Shown here in pieces: positions 24,150 to 36,860 of a stretch of DNA of 64,000 nt. Where the stretch lies: assembly GCF_902686445.1 (NCBI RefSeq), contig NC_062214.1:41983454-42047453 (forward strand), in the 5' to 3' direction. Within the stretch, counting starts at the first letter, position 1. Every line of letters starts with the position of its first letter. The stretch comes from Sciurus carolinensis (lineage: Eukaryota; Chordata; Mammalia; Rodentia; Sciuridae). Made by a program: the position numbers and the translations under genes. The notes beneath the pieces are model-generated. The model was not told the DNA's origin. It saw only the letters and a list, made by a program, of their open reading frames with translations, and did not search any database.

Positions 24150-24810
24150 TAAATACCTCATATTTGAAGTCCCATTGATTCTCAAAATATTACAAAGTCA
24201 AACTTTAACTTATCACCACCCCTCCAGATCCCCACTGTATTTTCTGTTGGAGAATGATGTCACACCGTCCACTCAATTTCTCAAATTCATTCAGTGCCAA
24301 CCACGTTCTCTCCTTCACTCCACTCCTCTGACTGGCTGATAAGATCTATCTTTTGAATCATCTTCTCTTCAGCCTCACCATTGTGATTTTTGTCATTTCT
24401 TATCTAAATAGTCACAAAGGGTTCCCCCAAAGCAGTCTGGACTGTCCCTTCATCTCCAAATTCCTCCAGAGTGACACACCTAAAAGGTAACATAGTCACA
24501 CCATCACCCTTGTCAGAAGTCAGTATTGTCCTTCTCCTCGACCTTTGAGCCTGAAATGATTAGCTTGGGGGTTGAGTGGTCTTTTCATTCCAGACCAATC
24601 ATCTGCCGCATTTCCTTCCCAGGAACTCCTCTGGGTTCCTGGAGACCGACTCTCCCTCCTACACTGCTTTGACTTCTCTGTTCTCTCCACCTGGATACCA
24701 AATTCCAGGTCAAAGGTCACATCTTTAAGAAGTGAACTCTCCCACTTCAACACTCCTCTGAATATTCATGGCTCTGCGTCTGTACATTTCCTGAGATTCT
24801 CCTGCTGCCG
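24150..24810 (+). mobile_element. Second L2-like copy
   Basis: The sequence repeats the L2 order: tccccactgtattttctg, the cctccagagtgacacacct region, then ttctctccacctgg and ccaggtcaaaggtcacatct. It sits directly after the first copy in the same orientation. Either the two are independent insertions or one is a rearranged duplicate. Confidence 0.5.
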
Positions 24811-25520
24811 TGGTTATTCCTGTGTTGCTGGGGACGGAGGAAAGCACATCCTCTACTTCATCTCAGAACCGCCTCACTCAAACCAGTGCAATGACCTTAA
24901 AGAAACGGAGACTCAATGAGACTTGTGAAGTGAAAGATTGATCCCCCCACAAACCCAGGCCCTGAACTCCTTGCTGCTGCGTCAGATCACCAGACCTACC
25001 TTGCCAGTCCTGCTTGTTATCTATTCCCCTTTCCACCCGTTTAGAGAATACTTACATTACACTATGCAGTTTTGCATCAAAAAAAAAAAATCATAGGAAG
25101 TCCGGACAATGCAAGAAACCTATTATATCTGAATCTTAGAACAAAATGATTCGTTTGTTTAGAACCAAGTTGGAAGATCAAGTCTTTTCATTGTAGACGT
25201 CTACATAGGCATCTATATGTATGTCTAACTACTCTCTATTTATCTGAACATGATTTAGATACAACACATAGGGAGGAGGAAAAGGAATAGAAGGTGGGTG
25301 GGAGGAAGAGATAGATTACAAGGAATCAGCTCGTGTGACTATGGATGCTGACAAATCCCAAGCCCTCAAGGTAACTTAACAAGCTAGAGACCCAGGAGAC
25401 TCAAGAACTTTAGTTCCAGTCTAAAGGCAAGACATTTCAAAACCATAAGGAAATACTATTTCATTTCAAATCCAAAATCAGTAAAAATTCTCTATTTTTT
25501 GGTGGAGAGTGAGCTTTCTG
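24811..25520. other. Unique intergenic DNA
   Basis: It contains an A-run near 25080-25090. No gene or nameable repeat is seen. Confidence 0.5.
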
Positions 25521-25524
25521 TGCT

Positions 25525-25672
25525 ATTTGTAACTTTGACTGATTAGATGTGGCCCACCCATATTAGTGAAAGCAATTTTCTTTAAATAGTGATCTCATCC
25601 AAAAACACCCTTACAGAAATACCCAGAATTATGTTCTCAAATGCCTGGGAATGGATAACCTACTTAAATTAA
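25525..25672 (-). mobile_element. Interspersed repeat relic, family not named
   Basis: The words gattagatgtggcccaccca, atctcatccaaaaacaccct and tacagaaatacccag match a common mammalian antisense repeat that I recognise but cannot name with confidence. Another portion of the same family may lie at 44376-44670. Confidence 0.45.
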
Positions 25673-26842
25673 TACATATAAGTACACTACAAATGGCAGT
25701 TTTAGTGCATTCTTAGACTTCCTTTTACCAGTTCTGGGAGCTCCTCCTTTAGCTTCAGAATAGTTTCTAATGGTCTGCATCTGTGATTCTCTGCAGAGGA
25801 TGTCCTGGGACTGCTGGAGCCACATTGCCCACGTGGAGCAGAGAGGCAGCAAGCATGGGGAACTGGGATTCCCCATGGGAGTTACTGACTGCACATACCT
25901 GATGGAACAGAATTATGAAACCCAGCTTCCTTCCTTGGAGTTAGGACTTTCTCCATCTGCTTACTGTGTTTGCCTGGGATTAGATGAATTCTTCCATAAA
26001 ATACTTGCTCTAAAAAATTATCTCAGGTGCTCTTTCTTAGGGAAATCTTCCTGAAGTTGGTCCCTACTCAGACTTTTAGAAAATGATCCAAAATGTCCTA
26101 AAGCTTTTGCACTATCAAACAGTCAATTAAAAGTATCCTTCGTGCTCGGTATCACTACAGAGTACCAAAGAGTTGGGAAGGTATAAGCTTTGGATTCATG
26201 AGGTACCTCTAGTCCTGGTCTTCTCTGGGGTCAAAGAAAGTCAACCTTGCTACAATGTCCCTGAGAAAGAACCCCTTTATCTCAGACCTCTCAGAGGGAG
26301 AATTTGGGGCAGGCTGCCCTTTGTTAAATTTCATGCTTTTCTGTGAAATGAAAGCAACAGGGATGCTACCAGCTCTGATAATAATAAGATCCAGTTAGCA
26401 TTTAATTTATATACATGCTGATTTATTTTATAATTGCAAGTTGCTGGAGAGGTAGATCATTCTTCCCCAGAGCTCCGAGGACCACAAAAGGTAATTACTA
26501 AAAGGGCTCAGCTCTGTTCATAATGTGGAAGCATCTCCCATCTCAAAATGACTTAACCCTGGGTGCCCCTGAACTTCCTCTGAAGAGACCTGAGAGCAAA
26601 AAACCCTCCTCAATGAATGGAATATGCCTTTTCTTCACTTGTTTTTATGAATTTACTTTTCTGTGGAAGTGGTACCCAGGAGACTGGGAAACACTGTCCT
26701 TTAAAGAAGCCGATGCTAACTAAACACTGTCACAGAAAGCACATCACACAACGTTCCTGAAGCCAGGATGTTTCAAGAGCTTTTCTGCTACTCAGTGAAT
26801 CCAGGTTGTCAATCTGTGGAACTCTGAGCACACGCATGCACA

Positions 26843-26881
<39 letters not shown>

Positions 26882-28950
26882 ATCACTTTTAAAAATCTGA
26901 TCCCTGGAGTGTTCTGGAATAAATGCTGACATACTATGAGAAAGAAAAATGAGAGAGGACTCACAAATGACTAAATGAGCATTTTACTAGTCATGGTGAG
27001 TGACCAAAAGACAACAGAGACCATTGCACATCACCTCCCACAGTATGGAAATGGAGCCATGTGTTGGGGATTTAAGAAGTTGTCAAGGGTTTCTGTCAGG
27101 GATGGGACGTGATCCCATGAGGCTTGTAGAAAGATCATTGGGCACAAAGTGTGGCCCCTGCCCTGATGGAATTTCAGTGGAGGAAGGGAGTCTGGCCATA
27201 AGCTACTGTGGGGTGAAGGTCCAGGTCAAAGGTAAGGGCCAGAATGTAGAAGAAGAGAAGAAATGGCGGGAAATGGCGGCATTTCTTGGTATAACTGGCA
27301 GGAAGAAAGGACTTTAGAAATAATGTCCCTGTAAGTGGTGATGCTTCTGTTGGCAGGAGCCGGCAGGCCAGTCTCCAGGGCCTTTCCTCATCTCCGAGAG
27401 GAGTGCTGGGTATGTGAGTGTTGCTAAGTAATTACTTGCGGACTCAGTGGATCAGATATTCATCTCTCTTCTCAATCATTCTCTGGTAAAGGTCCTTACG
27501 GGATAGTCAAAGAATAAAACAGCAAATAATGTAACTTCGGTGGGTCTCATAAGTTTTCCATTTCTGCATTTATACAATGAGTGGGCTGGACAGGGATTCC
27601 TCCGATGGCCTGCTGCTCAAATACCCCAAATTAGCCCATTCTTGGGTGACTGAGGTTTTCTCAGGAAATGTTGACTGCATCCTTGGAATAGGATCAGGTT
27701 TGAAGAGTGACTGCTCCCAGGCCCCCTCCAAACCCAGGGCTACCCAAGAGCTGAATTTATTGATTACATTTGTGTTAGTTACAGTCACTGAAACAGTTGT
27801 TCTATAATTCCCTTTAGTGGAGAAAATAAAATGCACCCTACAGGGTAGAGGAGGGGATGCTGATTTTCCAAGGTAGACTCACTGATGGTATAAAACTGTG
27901 TTTTTATTTGAAGTGAATTTCCAGCTGGCTGAATTTATGCGGCCTTTGATACCTGTTCAGTGCTTTAAACACAACCTCCTTCTCCTGGCTGTTTTCTCCA
28001 AGCCCTGAGAAGGGATTCCTAGATTGTTGATTAAAAGCTATTCAGCAACAGCCTGCAAGTGTTTCCCTGATAACATTCTCTTTACTGAAGCATCAGGTGC
28101 AAGTAATAGCCTGTGCCTGGGTCATTCCAAACAGGTGTCACCCTCTCTGGCCTTCAACTTTCCGGATTCAAGAACCTAAAGGGAGAGCAGGAAGTTCCCC
28201 AGCTCACCTTGTCCCAGACTTCACCCTTGCTTACTTCTCCTTCCAGCACCCCATTTCCCTTGTCAGTTCGGTGAGGTGTGTAGGAGGCTATATGGCGAAC
28301 ACTCTGTGCTCCCGGTTTGAAAGGGGAAGGAAAGGGAGCTCCTGCACAGTTCTGCAGAGACTCCCAAGTTAATCCAGGAAGACGGTGTGCAGGGGAATCA
28401 GGGCTTGCACGGGAGTGAGCCCTAAGGGCTGGAACTTCCCTCCACGGAAATGCTGGTGTGAAAAGACCCCGGGACTCGTTCTAACCACAAAGCTTCCTCC
28501 TGTATGAAATTGTGAAGAGGTCATACCTACGCTCTACTCCCTCCTCCAGGTCTGAGATTCCTACAACTGTACCCCTCGTAGTGAATGTTTATTATTCTCA
28601 GTCAGCAAGGTTAACACTGAGAAGAGAGAAACATCAGAGTCCCCAGGTTCCTCTGGCTACTTGATTGGGTGGGAACTGTCCGAGGCACTAAGGAACTAGA
28701 AGGAGCAAAATAATTTACTATGCAAACTAGGAAATTTCAGAAAATGAAAGCCTGCTCTTAGTACAACAGGTCTAAATTGATACATACGGTTACCTTTTGA
28801 GAGCTTTCCTTTGGGTACAATGGCCCTGCAAGAACTTCTCTCTGGTCTCTTCCTGTTCCCCACCATCCCATACTTTTTCTGCCTCTCTTTTTCTTTAGGT
28901 ACTGCCTTCGTGATATGGTCCTTGATTGGTTCACTCCTTAACAAGCTCCT
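25673..28950. other. Mainly unique DNA, candidate conserved stretch at 27890-28090
   Basis: No coding gene is visible. A (CA)n tract lies at 26846-26878. Around 27060-27230 the text weakly resembles an old interspersed repeat. The block 27890-28090 has low simple-sequence content and several homeobox-like and GATA-like words, but I cannot show conservation without an alignment. Confidence 0.45.
26846..26878. repeat. (CA)n microsatellite
   Basis: An almost perfect run of about 16 CA units. Confidence 0.95.
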
Positions 28951-28954
28951 AGTA

Positions 28955-29395
28955 TCAAAGTGCCTGTGTGGTAGATTATTGCAGTAACAGCTGCTTTGCC
29001 CACGCCCCTCACTAATTCCCTCCCCTGCTGATTCTGGCTGGGCTTTGCCACATGTTTTGGTGGATGGGGCATTCACAAGCACGACACAGACAAAATACTC
29101 ACACCTTGGGACACCATCTCTTGCTACTTTGGGGGCTCTGAAATTTTCCTGCAAATCCACCTTAGCTTGCTGGATGAGGAAAGATCACCTGAAACAGAAT
29201 TGACCTATTTCAGATAAGGCTGCCCTAAACCACCTGGACCTCAGCCTTAGCTGATCACAGACACATGAGCAGCCCCACCGAGATCAAAACATACTCCACT
29301 GAGATTAGCCCAAATTGCAAACCCACAGAATCATAAGATAAATAAATGTTTTAGGCTAACAAATTTGTTAGATGCACAAACACATACTGGAAACA
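28955..29395 (+). mobile_element. MLT1-type MaLR LTR
   Basis: Typical order: tctggctgggctttgccaca, agcttgctggatgaggaaag, tgatcacagacacatgagca, gagattagcccaaattgc, cacagaatcataagataaat and the aataaatg polyadenylation region near 29340. The match runs in sense orientation. No internal region follows. Confidence 0.7.
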
Positions 29396-29439
29396 CCATG
29401 GTTTAGAATAGAGAGATGGTCCACAGATCAGTTCTTCTT

Positions 29440-29540
29440 TTAGTCAGCTTTTTCACTGCTGTCTCTAAAGGACCTTACCAGAACAATTATAGGGGAGGAA
29501 AAGTTTATCTGAAGGCTTATAGTTTCAGAGGGATAACAGT
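29440..29540 (-). mobile_element. ORR1-like MaLR LTR end, fragment
   Basis: The words ttagtcagctttttcactg, ccagaacaattatagggg and gaaaagtttatctgaaggct are the antisense 3' end of the rodent MaLR LTR seen complete at 45262 and 56308. Only about 100 bases remain. Confidence 0.65.
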
Positions 29541-30129
29541 ACTGTGTCTGACATATAATAAATATTCCATATTCAATAGATAACTACTACTATCCACTAA
29601 GAAAGAAGGGAAAGAAGCAACAAAGATACCTGTGCCTTCAAACATTATTATCCTGTACTCTAATTATATGGGTAAACCTGCCCTTATGAGATGAGATGGG
29701 AACAATTCAAAGCACTGTGTCTGGGAGTGCAAAGCTACTTGCTACTAATATTTGAATATTCTCACGGAGGCTTTTTCACACTGTGTACCTGAAGAACAGA
29801 AATGATGATTACATGGAGAACCTTGTTCTGACCCCTAAGATGAAGTGGGTAGGTTTGATTTCTTGTTACCAAGGTAACCTCTCTCAATAAGCCTTGAAAA
29901 GATAATTGCTCTGTGTGAAGACTTTTGCTTTGCGTTGAGCACCAACACAGTTCACAGACAATACATTTACATAAGAAGCGACAGACACACACAGGCCACC
30001 CTGACTGAGTGGGGAGCGACTATTCAAAGTACAGACATGTATCTCTAAAAGAACTTAATCAGCACTGGATTGTGGAAATCTCGTCTCAATATCTAAGAAA
30101 GATCTTAGAGCCATAACTTTTTAAAATAA
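29541..30129. other. Unique intergenic DNA
   Basis: No gene or nameable repeat is visible. Confidence 0.45.
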
Positions 30130-30240
30130 ACTTGTCCAATTTTCTTGTTTTACAAATGATGAAACTGGGTCTCCCCCCAAATTGAACTATAAGCCCAGTG
30201 TCTCAAAGAATGCTAGCAACAGAACTGGTACTAATTATTG
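30130..30240 (+). mobile_element. MIR SINE fragment
   Basis: The core ttttacaaatgatgaaactg, followed by a degraded agtgtctcaaagaatgctag and aactggt, fits the conserved MIR central region. It is old and diverged. Confidence 0.5.
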
Positions 30241-30274
30241 GGTCTCCTTCAATGGGTTCTAAGTGAGATAGGAG

Positions 30275-30550
30275 CAAGATGCTCTGGGGTACTACTGCCC
30301 TGTATGGTGACTGTAACAATAATGTACTGTACATTTCAAAAAGCTAAAAAAAAAAAAGGAATTTTCAAAGTTTTCATCACAAAGAAATGATTAATGTTTG
30401 AGGAGATAAATATGTTTAAACCAATTCAAACATACCACCTGCATACATGTGTTCATATACATAGGTACAGAACATGACATGGTATCCCCATTAATATGTA
30501 CGAGTTTTATGTTTTTGTGTACCAGCTAAAAATAAAAATTTTTCTAGAAA
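30275..30550 (+). mobile_element. L1M 3' UTR fragment
   Basis: The order matches a mammalian L1 3' end in sense: gccctgtatggtgactgtaa, aataatgtactgtacattt, cacaaagaaatgattaatg, tttgaggagataaatatg, and a terminal taaaaataaaaattt at about 30529-30541. Confidence 0.7.
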
Positions 30551-31190
30551 AAAGAAAATTTGTGTCTCCTGAATCCCAGTCTAGTGCTTTCCTTATCACT
30601 TTATGCAGTTTTTACGACTCTCTACCAAGGAGAATGCATTTTTAAATAATATTATTTTTAATTCTTTAAGGTAGCAATTAAAACAAACGGACACTGATTC
30701 AAGACTACTTAGAAGCACAAATTAAGGTATCATATAGTTCTTTCATCCAGAAATAACCCTGATTAACTTTTCATATAAATCCTTCCAACCACCTTTCTAC
30801 AGTTGCATTCTATGTTTTTAATAAAAGAAATCACGTTGTAGTATATTTTAACTTACTTCTTCCCTTTAGTAATTTATTTTAAGTATGTGTTCTGTTATTA
30901 AATATGCACTTACAGCATCATCTTATTGGCATATTTTGTGTCCTGTCACAGTAGCTTTTATACACACAGCCTCAATGATCTTGACTGTCAAATTGGGTAT
31001 ACCCTGAATTTCTTTTACCCAAAATGTCAGCTTCAATCTGCCTCAGACACAATTCTAGTGAGTCCTGGAATCCAAAGAGAAAACTACCTTTGTCACAGCC
31101 TAAGGAACAGAAGTTAAAACCTGCAACTCTTAGCTATCAGGTAAGTTGCTCAGAGTTATTTATGAGAAATGTGTGTTAAAATTGCCTTTA
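30551..31190. other. Unique intergenic DNA
   Basis: A/T-rich with short open frames only. No gene or repeat is recognised. Confidence 0.45.
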
Positions 31191-31194
31191 CTGT

Positions 31195-31680
31195 TTTTCT
31201 CTTACTAAATTGGAAAAGGTCAAGGAGTCTAACAACACAGTATTACAGAACATGAGCAAACCAGCATGCTCATGTATTGCTGACAGGCAGGAAAAACGGT
31301 ACAGCCTCAATGAAGAAAAATTTGGCAATATCGATTAAAATTACCAGCACACGCATCTTTCAGTTCAGCAACATTTTCCAATTCTAGGAAATAGCATTCA
31401 TATTCATCTTCCCAAATTTAAAATAATACATGCTTGAAGTTATGACTGCATCATAGTTTCTATTCAAGAGAGATTGGAAACATCTTAAATGTCCATAAAT
31501 AGGGGCTCGTTGACTTCTCCATAGAATACACAGAATGCAAAACCATATAACTAAAGATTGTAGCCTTTTTTGGACCCAGATGGGACAAGCTCTAAGAATT
31601 AATATAAGCAGGAAAAGCAAAAGACAGGATGGTATATAGGGTGCTGTCAAATGAGAGGGAAATTCTATTCAATAACTCCA
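31195..31680 (+). mobile_element. Ancient L1M ORF2 C-terminal relic
   Basis: The words tgtattgctgacaggcagg, tttggcaatatcgattaaaa, ccaattctaggaaatagc, attggaaacatcttaaatgt and ccataaataggggctcgttg follow the order of the ORF2 end in old mammalian L1. All frames are interrupted. Confidence 0.55.
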
Positions 31681-33255
31681 GGATGCTCAAGAGACCTTTG
31701 TCATTCAGAATCCTGAGTGCCATGGAAATTGATCTCCTTGAACAGGTAGTGACTTGGGTTCACATTTTGGTAAATCTCCACGGATTCGAAGCAAACAATT
31801 TGTGTTTTTTGGGTCACTTTTGGTGTTTATACAACAATCTGATTTGCTTTTTTTTTTTTTTTTTTTTTTTTTTCCTCCTGCCCTCTCCTGTCCAGAGCCT
31901 ACTCTCCTCATCAAGAAGATTGGGCAAATTCAACAGTGTTTCATACTAGAAAATAGCAACTGCTGTGTTAGAATAAGATTTTGATTCTCCAGGACAACAC
32001 TTATATTTGCCTTTTGTAAACAAGCCCTTTGATATGACCCCAAAATTAGCCCACAGAGCTCCAATCAAATAATGAGGTTGGAAGTAGAGGGGAGATTACT
32101 CACCATCTTCTCAATTGCTAATTATTCCTGGCCATCCATGATTTGGGCAGAGAGAGCCTGAGCAACTGAGACAGGGGAGCCTGTGCTTACAACCTAGTTA
32201 TATCCTGGGATGAGCAAAGTGTTTTCCCTAATGCCTGATGTTTTCCAAGCACCCTCTGACCTTTAAAGGGTAAAGCAATAAGTCTGCTGTTAGAAGGAAA
32301 GTCCAACTGGCTGCAGCCAGTCACTATTAACTCTGTTCTGCGCAAGGTTGGCCCGTGACTCAGGGCGCTGGGCCTCATGCTATCCTTCTCCAGTTATTGT
32401 GACTTCATCTTTTCCTTTTACATAGTCCTTCTTATAAGCCAGGATTTGATATCTTCTGCACCTTTCTACCTTCCACTCAAAATATGGGAGATACAGATCA
32501 TAGCCTTAGATGGTTGAGCCACCTTTTCAGATATTCAATGATATGGAAGTCTATTCTGTACTATTATTTCTTTTTCCTTCTACATGTTTATGAATTGCTG
32601 TGGTCAAGAATCTCAAGGTAAAGACTTCTATTAATCTTTGTGCCATCCGATGCTTCATGGTAGACATTGTCTGGATCTATCCCTTCTGTAACCTTTCAGC
32701 ACTCACTTCTTGGTACTAAAAGTAGATACCAGTAAATTCTGTGTCTGAGAAATTGTTTTTACTATGCACAAACATGTTAGAGTTCATGATTCTGGAAGTA
32801 ATCCTCCACCAATGATGAACACAGAGTGGGTCCCTGAAAAACGTCAGGTTTTTCATCCTTCATTTGTAATGACTTAAGTATGTTTGCTCTGTATTCCAGA
32901 GTTCTCCACCTGCATTACACTCCATTTGCCCAAAACTGAAACCTTCTTGATCATACACACAGTGACTAGTACAGCAGAGGTTAATAGTACAGCAAGGGTT
33001 TAATTTTTCAGTAATATGATGGAGCATAGAGTGAAAAGGTCTGACATCTGTGATCAAGATTCCAGGGAGAAAATTAAGAGGCACTGGGTCAGAAGCAATA
33101 ACTGAAGTGATAATGACTGAAAAATTCCCAGAACCACTGAAAAAAATTACATTAATCCTCAGATGCAGATAGCACATTGATTTCGATCAGAATTGATAAA
33201 GAAACTCATCTGTAGATATACTCTAGTAAAACTAGAACTCCACATTTAAAAAAAA
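31681..33255. other. Unique intergenic DNA with a long poly(T)
   Basis: A T-run of about 24 bases lies at 31850-31873, with no SINE or L1 body attached on either side. No gene is recognised. Confidence 0.5.
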
Positions 33256-33259
33256 ATAG

Positions 33260-34390
33260 CCAGATAAAAAGGCAAAAATATGAAAATTAGAAAGAGAGCA
33301 ACTGTATCAGTGACATGGAATAAAATTTTCAAAGTGCTAAAAGAAAGAGAAATGTCAGAATAAAATTGCAGAGCTAACGAGATAAATTTTGGGGTGAAAA
33401 GATTAAATAAAGACATTTTTGGACAAACGAAAAGGAGACTTTTTGCCAATAGACTCTAGCTAAAGAAGCTTCAAAATGAAAAAATATATGGCTAGAAAAT
33501 ATAAGGTGCAAGAAGGAATGATAAGCAAATGATAAATATGTCATTGTAAACGTGTAGAGTTTAAAAACAAAGTTGAACTAAAATCCTTGACAAAAACAAT
33601 ATAGAAAGTGGGAGATGGTGATTGGAGGTAAAGCATTCTGAAGTAAAATCTTATTTTGTTTAAGAGAATAAAGATTATGCTGAATATTAGACCTTGTTAA
33701 GTTATTTTGGGCAAGGACCTCTGGGAATTGGGGTGCTCTGTTTCTTGACCTAGATGCTGTCTATGTAAGGGGGTTAATTTTGTAAAACTTCAGTAAGCTG
33801 TGTACTCTAAATGCACATTTATCTCTGTGTAAATTATATACCAGTAAAAATATAAAATATCCAAAGAGCCATTGCCAAGGCGGCCATTGAAATTATGATC
33901 CAAAGAAGATTAAAAAGATAAAAGACAAAGTAAAAGAAGAAAACAATGAGAAAGTTAAAAAAGAAAAACGAACCCACATATATTTGCAATCACAATCAAT
34001 GCAAATTTTGTTAAGACAAAAATTTACAGCCTGAATCTTTTAAAATGTCAAGCAAAGGACATTTATAAACACCTTTAAAAAGTGATTATGCAATTACTAA
34101 ATACAGGAGACTTGGTTAATGATATGAAACAAAATTAACTTTCTGGAGAAAGCATTAACAGTGGTAAAAGGGGTCACTAAAATTTGATGAAGGTTTTTAG
34201 TCATAAAAACACTACAGGAATCTAAACTTGTATGATACTAATAACATGACTTCTAAAATAAATACATTTGTCAGAAGACTGGAAGAAATTGACAAATCAC
34301 CACTGGGGTGATTTGTTATTTAACGATCAGGAAGAAATAAAATAAAATAAAGAAGATTTAAACAACAGCAGAAACCAAAACTTCCTCTTA
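33260..34390 (+). mobile_element. Ancient L1M 5' region relic
   Basis: The stretch contains caaagtgctaaaagaaagag, gattaaataaagacattttt, ggacaaacgaaaaggagac and later gaagaaattgacaaatcacc. These match ORF1, 5' UTR and endonuclease-region text of old mammalian L1 in sense. A segment at 33785-33860 ending aaattatataccagtaaaaa looks more like an L1 3' end, so two fragments may be mixed. Confidence 0.45.
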
Positions 34391-35260
34391 AAAACTTGTC
34401 ATCCTTGGGAGAAACAAAAGAAAAATTTTGATACGTGACCTCAGTACCTGAGATAATGAAAACACCAACATATCTCTGAATGGTTTGTTCAGAATACCCT
34501 TTAAGTAAAAAGGAAAACAAAACCTTGTGATTTTTTTTTCTCTGATTCCTCAAACATTATAACTCAAATAAAAATGCAAGGTCTCAAGTAAGATATAACC
34601 CTTATCAGCATTCTGATAAATACACACTCTGTTCTGTCTTGCTTGAATCTTCCTTAGATCTCCCGAATTATGAGGCAGTAAATATTTGTAATGAGTGTGC
34701 GTTCTGAGAGTCAGGCACATTGTCAAATCCACACAGGTGACCACAGTCCTATCAATGAATTAGGCCTCTCCACACTGCTTTGATATCTGGAAAGTAACTG
34801 GTTGGTATTGTGGAGAAAATATCAAGATCAATGTATTAACTGAGATTACAGAATCCCCCAAGAGATATGAGTTTATGTATGTTTCTATCCAATGAGGGAG
34901 GAGATTTAACAGCAAGGTAGAACAATAAATGCTGCTTTAATTGATTGGAATTTTCCAAAGTCCTTCCCTAAGAAACAATCTGGAGGCACATGCAGCTTTG
35001 GGAGACAAAAGCTTAAGCACAAGAGAAAAATGAGGGTGTGTGCCCTGGTGTCCCTTTAGAGGCAATGATGAGGAAAGATCCACTGGCTTCAGGTCATGTG
35101 CCCTGGTTCTCTCCTTTTGTTCACTGATAAGCAGAAGCCTAATGAGAGGTTTGTCAAAACATCACTTTGCAGTTCAGCAAGAAGGCACTTGGAGAAGGTG
35201 TGCCTCTTTTGGAGGACTCCTAAGCATAGAAACTCTTTAAATAGTTCTCATGCTCACTCT
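34391..35260. other. Unique intergenic DNA
   Basis: No gene or clear repeat is recognised. Confidence 0.45.
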
Positions 35261-35264
35261 TTTA

Positions 35265-35815
35265 TTCCTCTCATAACAACTGCAAACCTAGAGACCTGTA
35301 GAACACAAATGTATGATCTCAGTTTTTTAAGTCAGAAGTTCAACCGTCAGCAGGGCTGCATTCTTTTCTGGTGGCCCTAAGGCACATTCATTTCCTTGCT
35401 TATCTGGTTGTCGCAGAATTGTTTCTTTTGATTTTAGACTTGTCAGCAGAGAACCACATCCAGCTTCTACGGGCCATAGACACTCCTAACTCTGCCCTAC
35501 TTTCTCCATCTTTATGGCCAGAGCAATGGCAGGTTGAGGCTCCCTCATACTTTGAATCTCTCCTCTTTCTTCTATCTTCTCTCTGCCTTCTCCAGCTTGG
35601 AAATATTCTCCATTTTTAAGGCCTTAGGTGACCACACTGGTCTCACCTGGATAATCCAGGATCTTCTTCCCCATCTCAAGTTCTATAATTTCAATCAGTC
35701 TGTTAAGTCCCTTTGCCACCCACATACAGTAACATCTCACGAGTTTCAGTGATGAGAGCATGGAATATTTTGGTGGGGGTGGGGATCTTTCTTCTGTTAA
35801 TCATGGTGGGATAAA
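35265..35815 (-). mobile_element. MaLR (MLT1-type) LTR, antisense
   Basis: The order on the plus strand is cataacaactgcaaacctag, gtcagcagggctgcattctt, ccatctttatggccagagca, cacctggataatccaggatc, tcttccccatctcaagttc and ggtgggggtggggatctt. That is the reverse of an old MaLR LTR. Diverged throughout. Confidence 0.65.
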
Positions 35816-36667
35816 GGGACATGATCCTACCACCATTTAGGCTTCACAGTTTGGGACCAAGTTATCACTTCAAACTGTGGAAAAACCTTGCAGTCGGGAA
35901 GAGGGGATGTTTCTGTTCTCATTTCGGCTCCCTCCTCCTCTTCCCAACTCCCCAGCTGCCAGGATCCAAGTCAAGCTGTGAGGAAAATGGAGCAGTTCTT
36001 ACTGGGCTGAGGAGCACTGCACTTGCTGGCGTGGCCAGTGGTTAAAGGACCCCTTTGTGGTTTCTTCAGAAGTCTCCTATGGTGTATTTCTCTCCTACAG
36101 CTCCCTGAGAAGGTCCAGTGCACATGCGCTTTGGGAAGGAATACAGGAAACCAGACGGAAGGGCTCAAGCATATGGCAGTGAGTGGAGGTCCAACTGGCA
36201 ATTCGATCTCATGAAAAGGGCTCTGTGCAAAGTGGGAATCAGCAACTGGGAGAGGACAATTGAACAGAGGCTCTCGAATCCGCAGGGCTCTAACACAAGA
36301 TCTTGGTCTTGGATGGGCTTCCCCAGAAGCAGACCCTGAGAAGATTTGAAGGTAAATAGTTTATCTGGAAGTTTCCTGCAGTGCTGGCACGGAAGGGGGA
36401 TGTTACACAAGGAAGGGAAGGAGACCTATAAGGATGTGCTGGTAAGTCATCTATAGAAAAGACAGTGGGAACTGCATCCCACGGTGGAGCCTGAAAAAAC
36501 TGTGGAACGCAGCTCAAGGTGAGCTACCCTGAGGGGAGAGGGAGCTGGGGCATTGGCTCCCCCTCTCCATCACTCATTTGTTGAATATCCTCCTGGGGAA
36601 TGTTTAATGCCCTAAGGCTCGTGGCCTGTGTGGGCAGAGCAGTCTTGTTACAAAGTTTCCAGTTATA
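35816..36667. other. Unique intergenic DNA
   Basis: Several overlapping short open frames exist on both strands between 35820 and 36520, where stop codons happen to be rare. None shows a recognisable domain or splice-flanked exon, so I do not call a gene. Confidence 0.45.
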
Positions 36668-36860
36668 GAGCCAAGCGTGGCAGCAAACACCTATAATCTC
36701 AGTGACCCAGGAGATTGAGACAGAAGCCTCGCAAGTTTAAGGCCAGTCTCAGCAACTTAACAATACCCTGTCTCAAAATAAAAATAAAAAGGATCGAAGG
36801 ATTGGGAATGTGGCTCAGTGGTAAAGTACTCCTGGGTTCAATCCCCTGTACAAAAAAAAA
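36668..36860 (+). mobile_element. Dimeric B1-dID SINE
   Basis: A diverged left half (cctataatctcagtgaccca, ggccagtctcagcaactta), then an A-rich linker, then the ID-like half (tgggaatgtggctcagtggt, gggttcaatcccctgtac) and a short A-tail. Confidence 0.88.

Noticed and set aside
28696..29160. A 154-codon minus-strand open frame
   Set aside because: Its left part (codon side) overlaps an MLT1 LTR, no domain is seen, and there are no splice or promoter signals.
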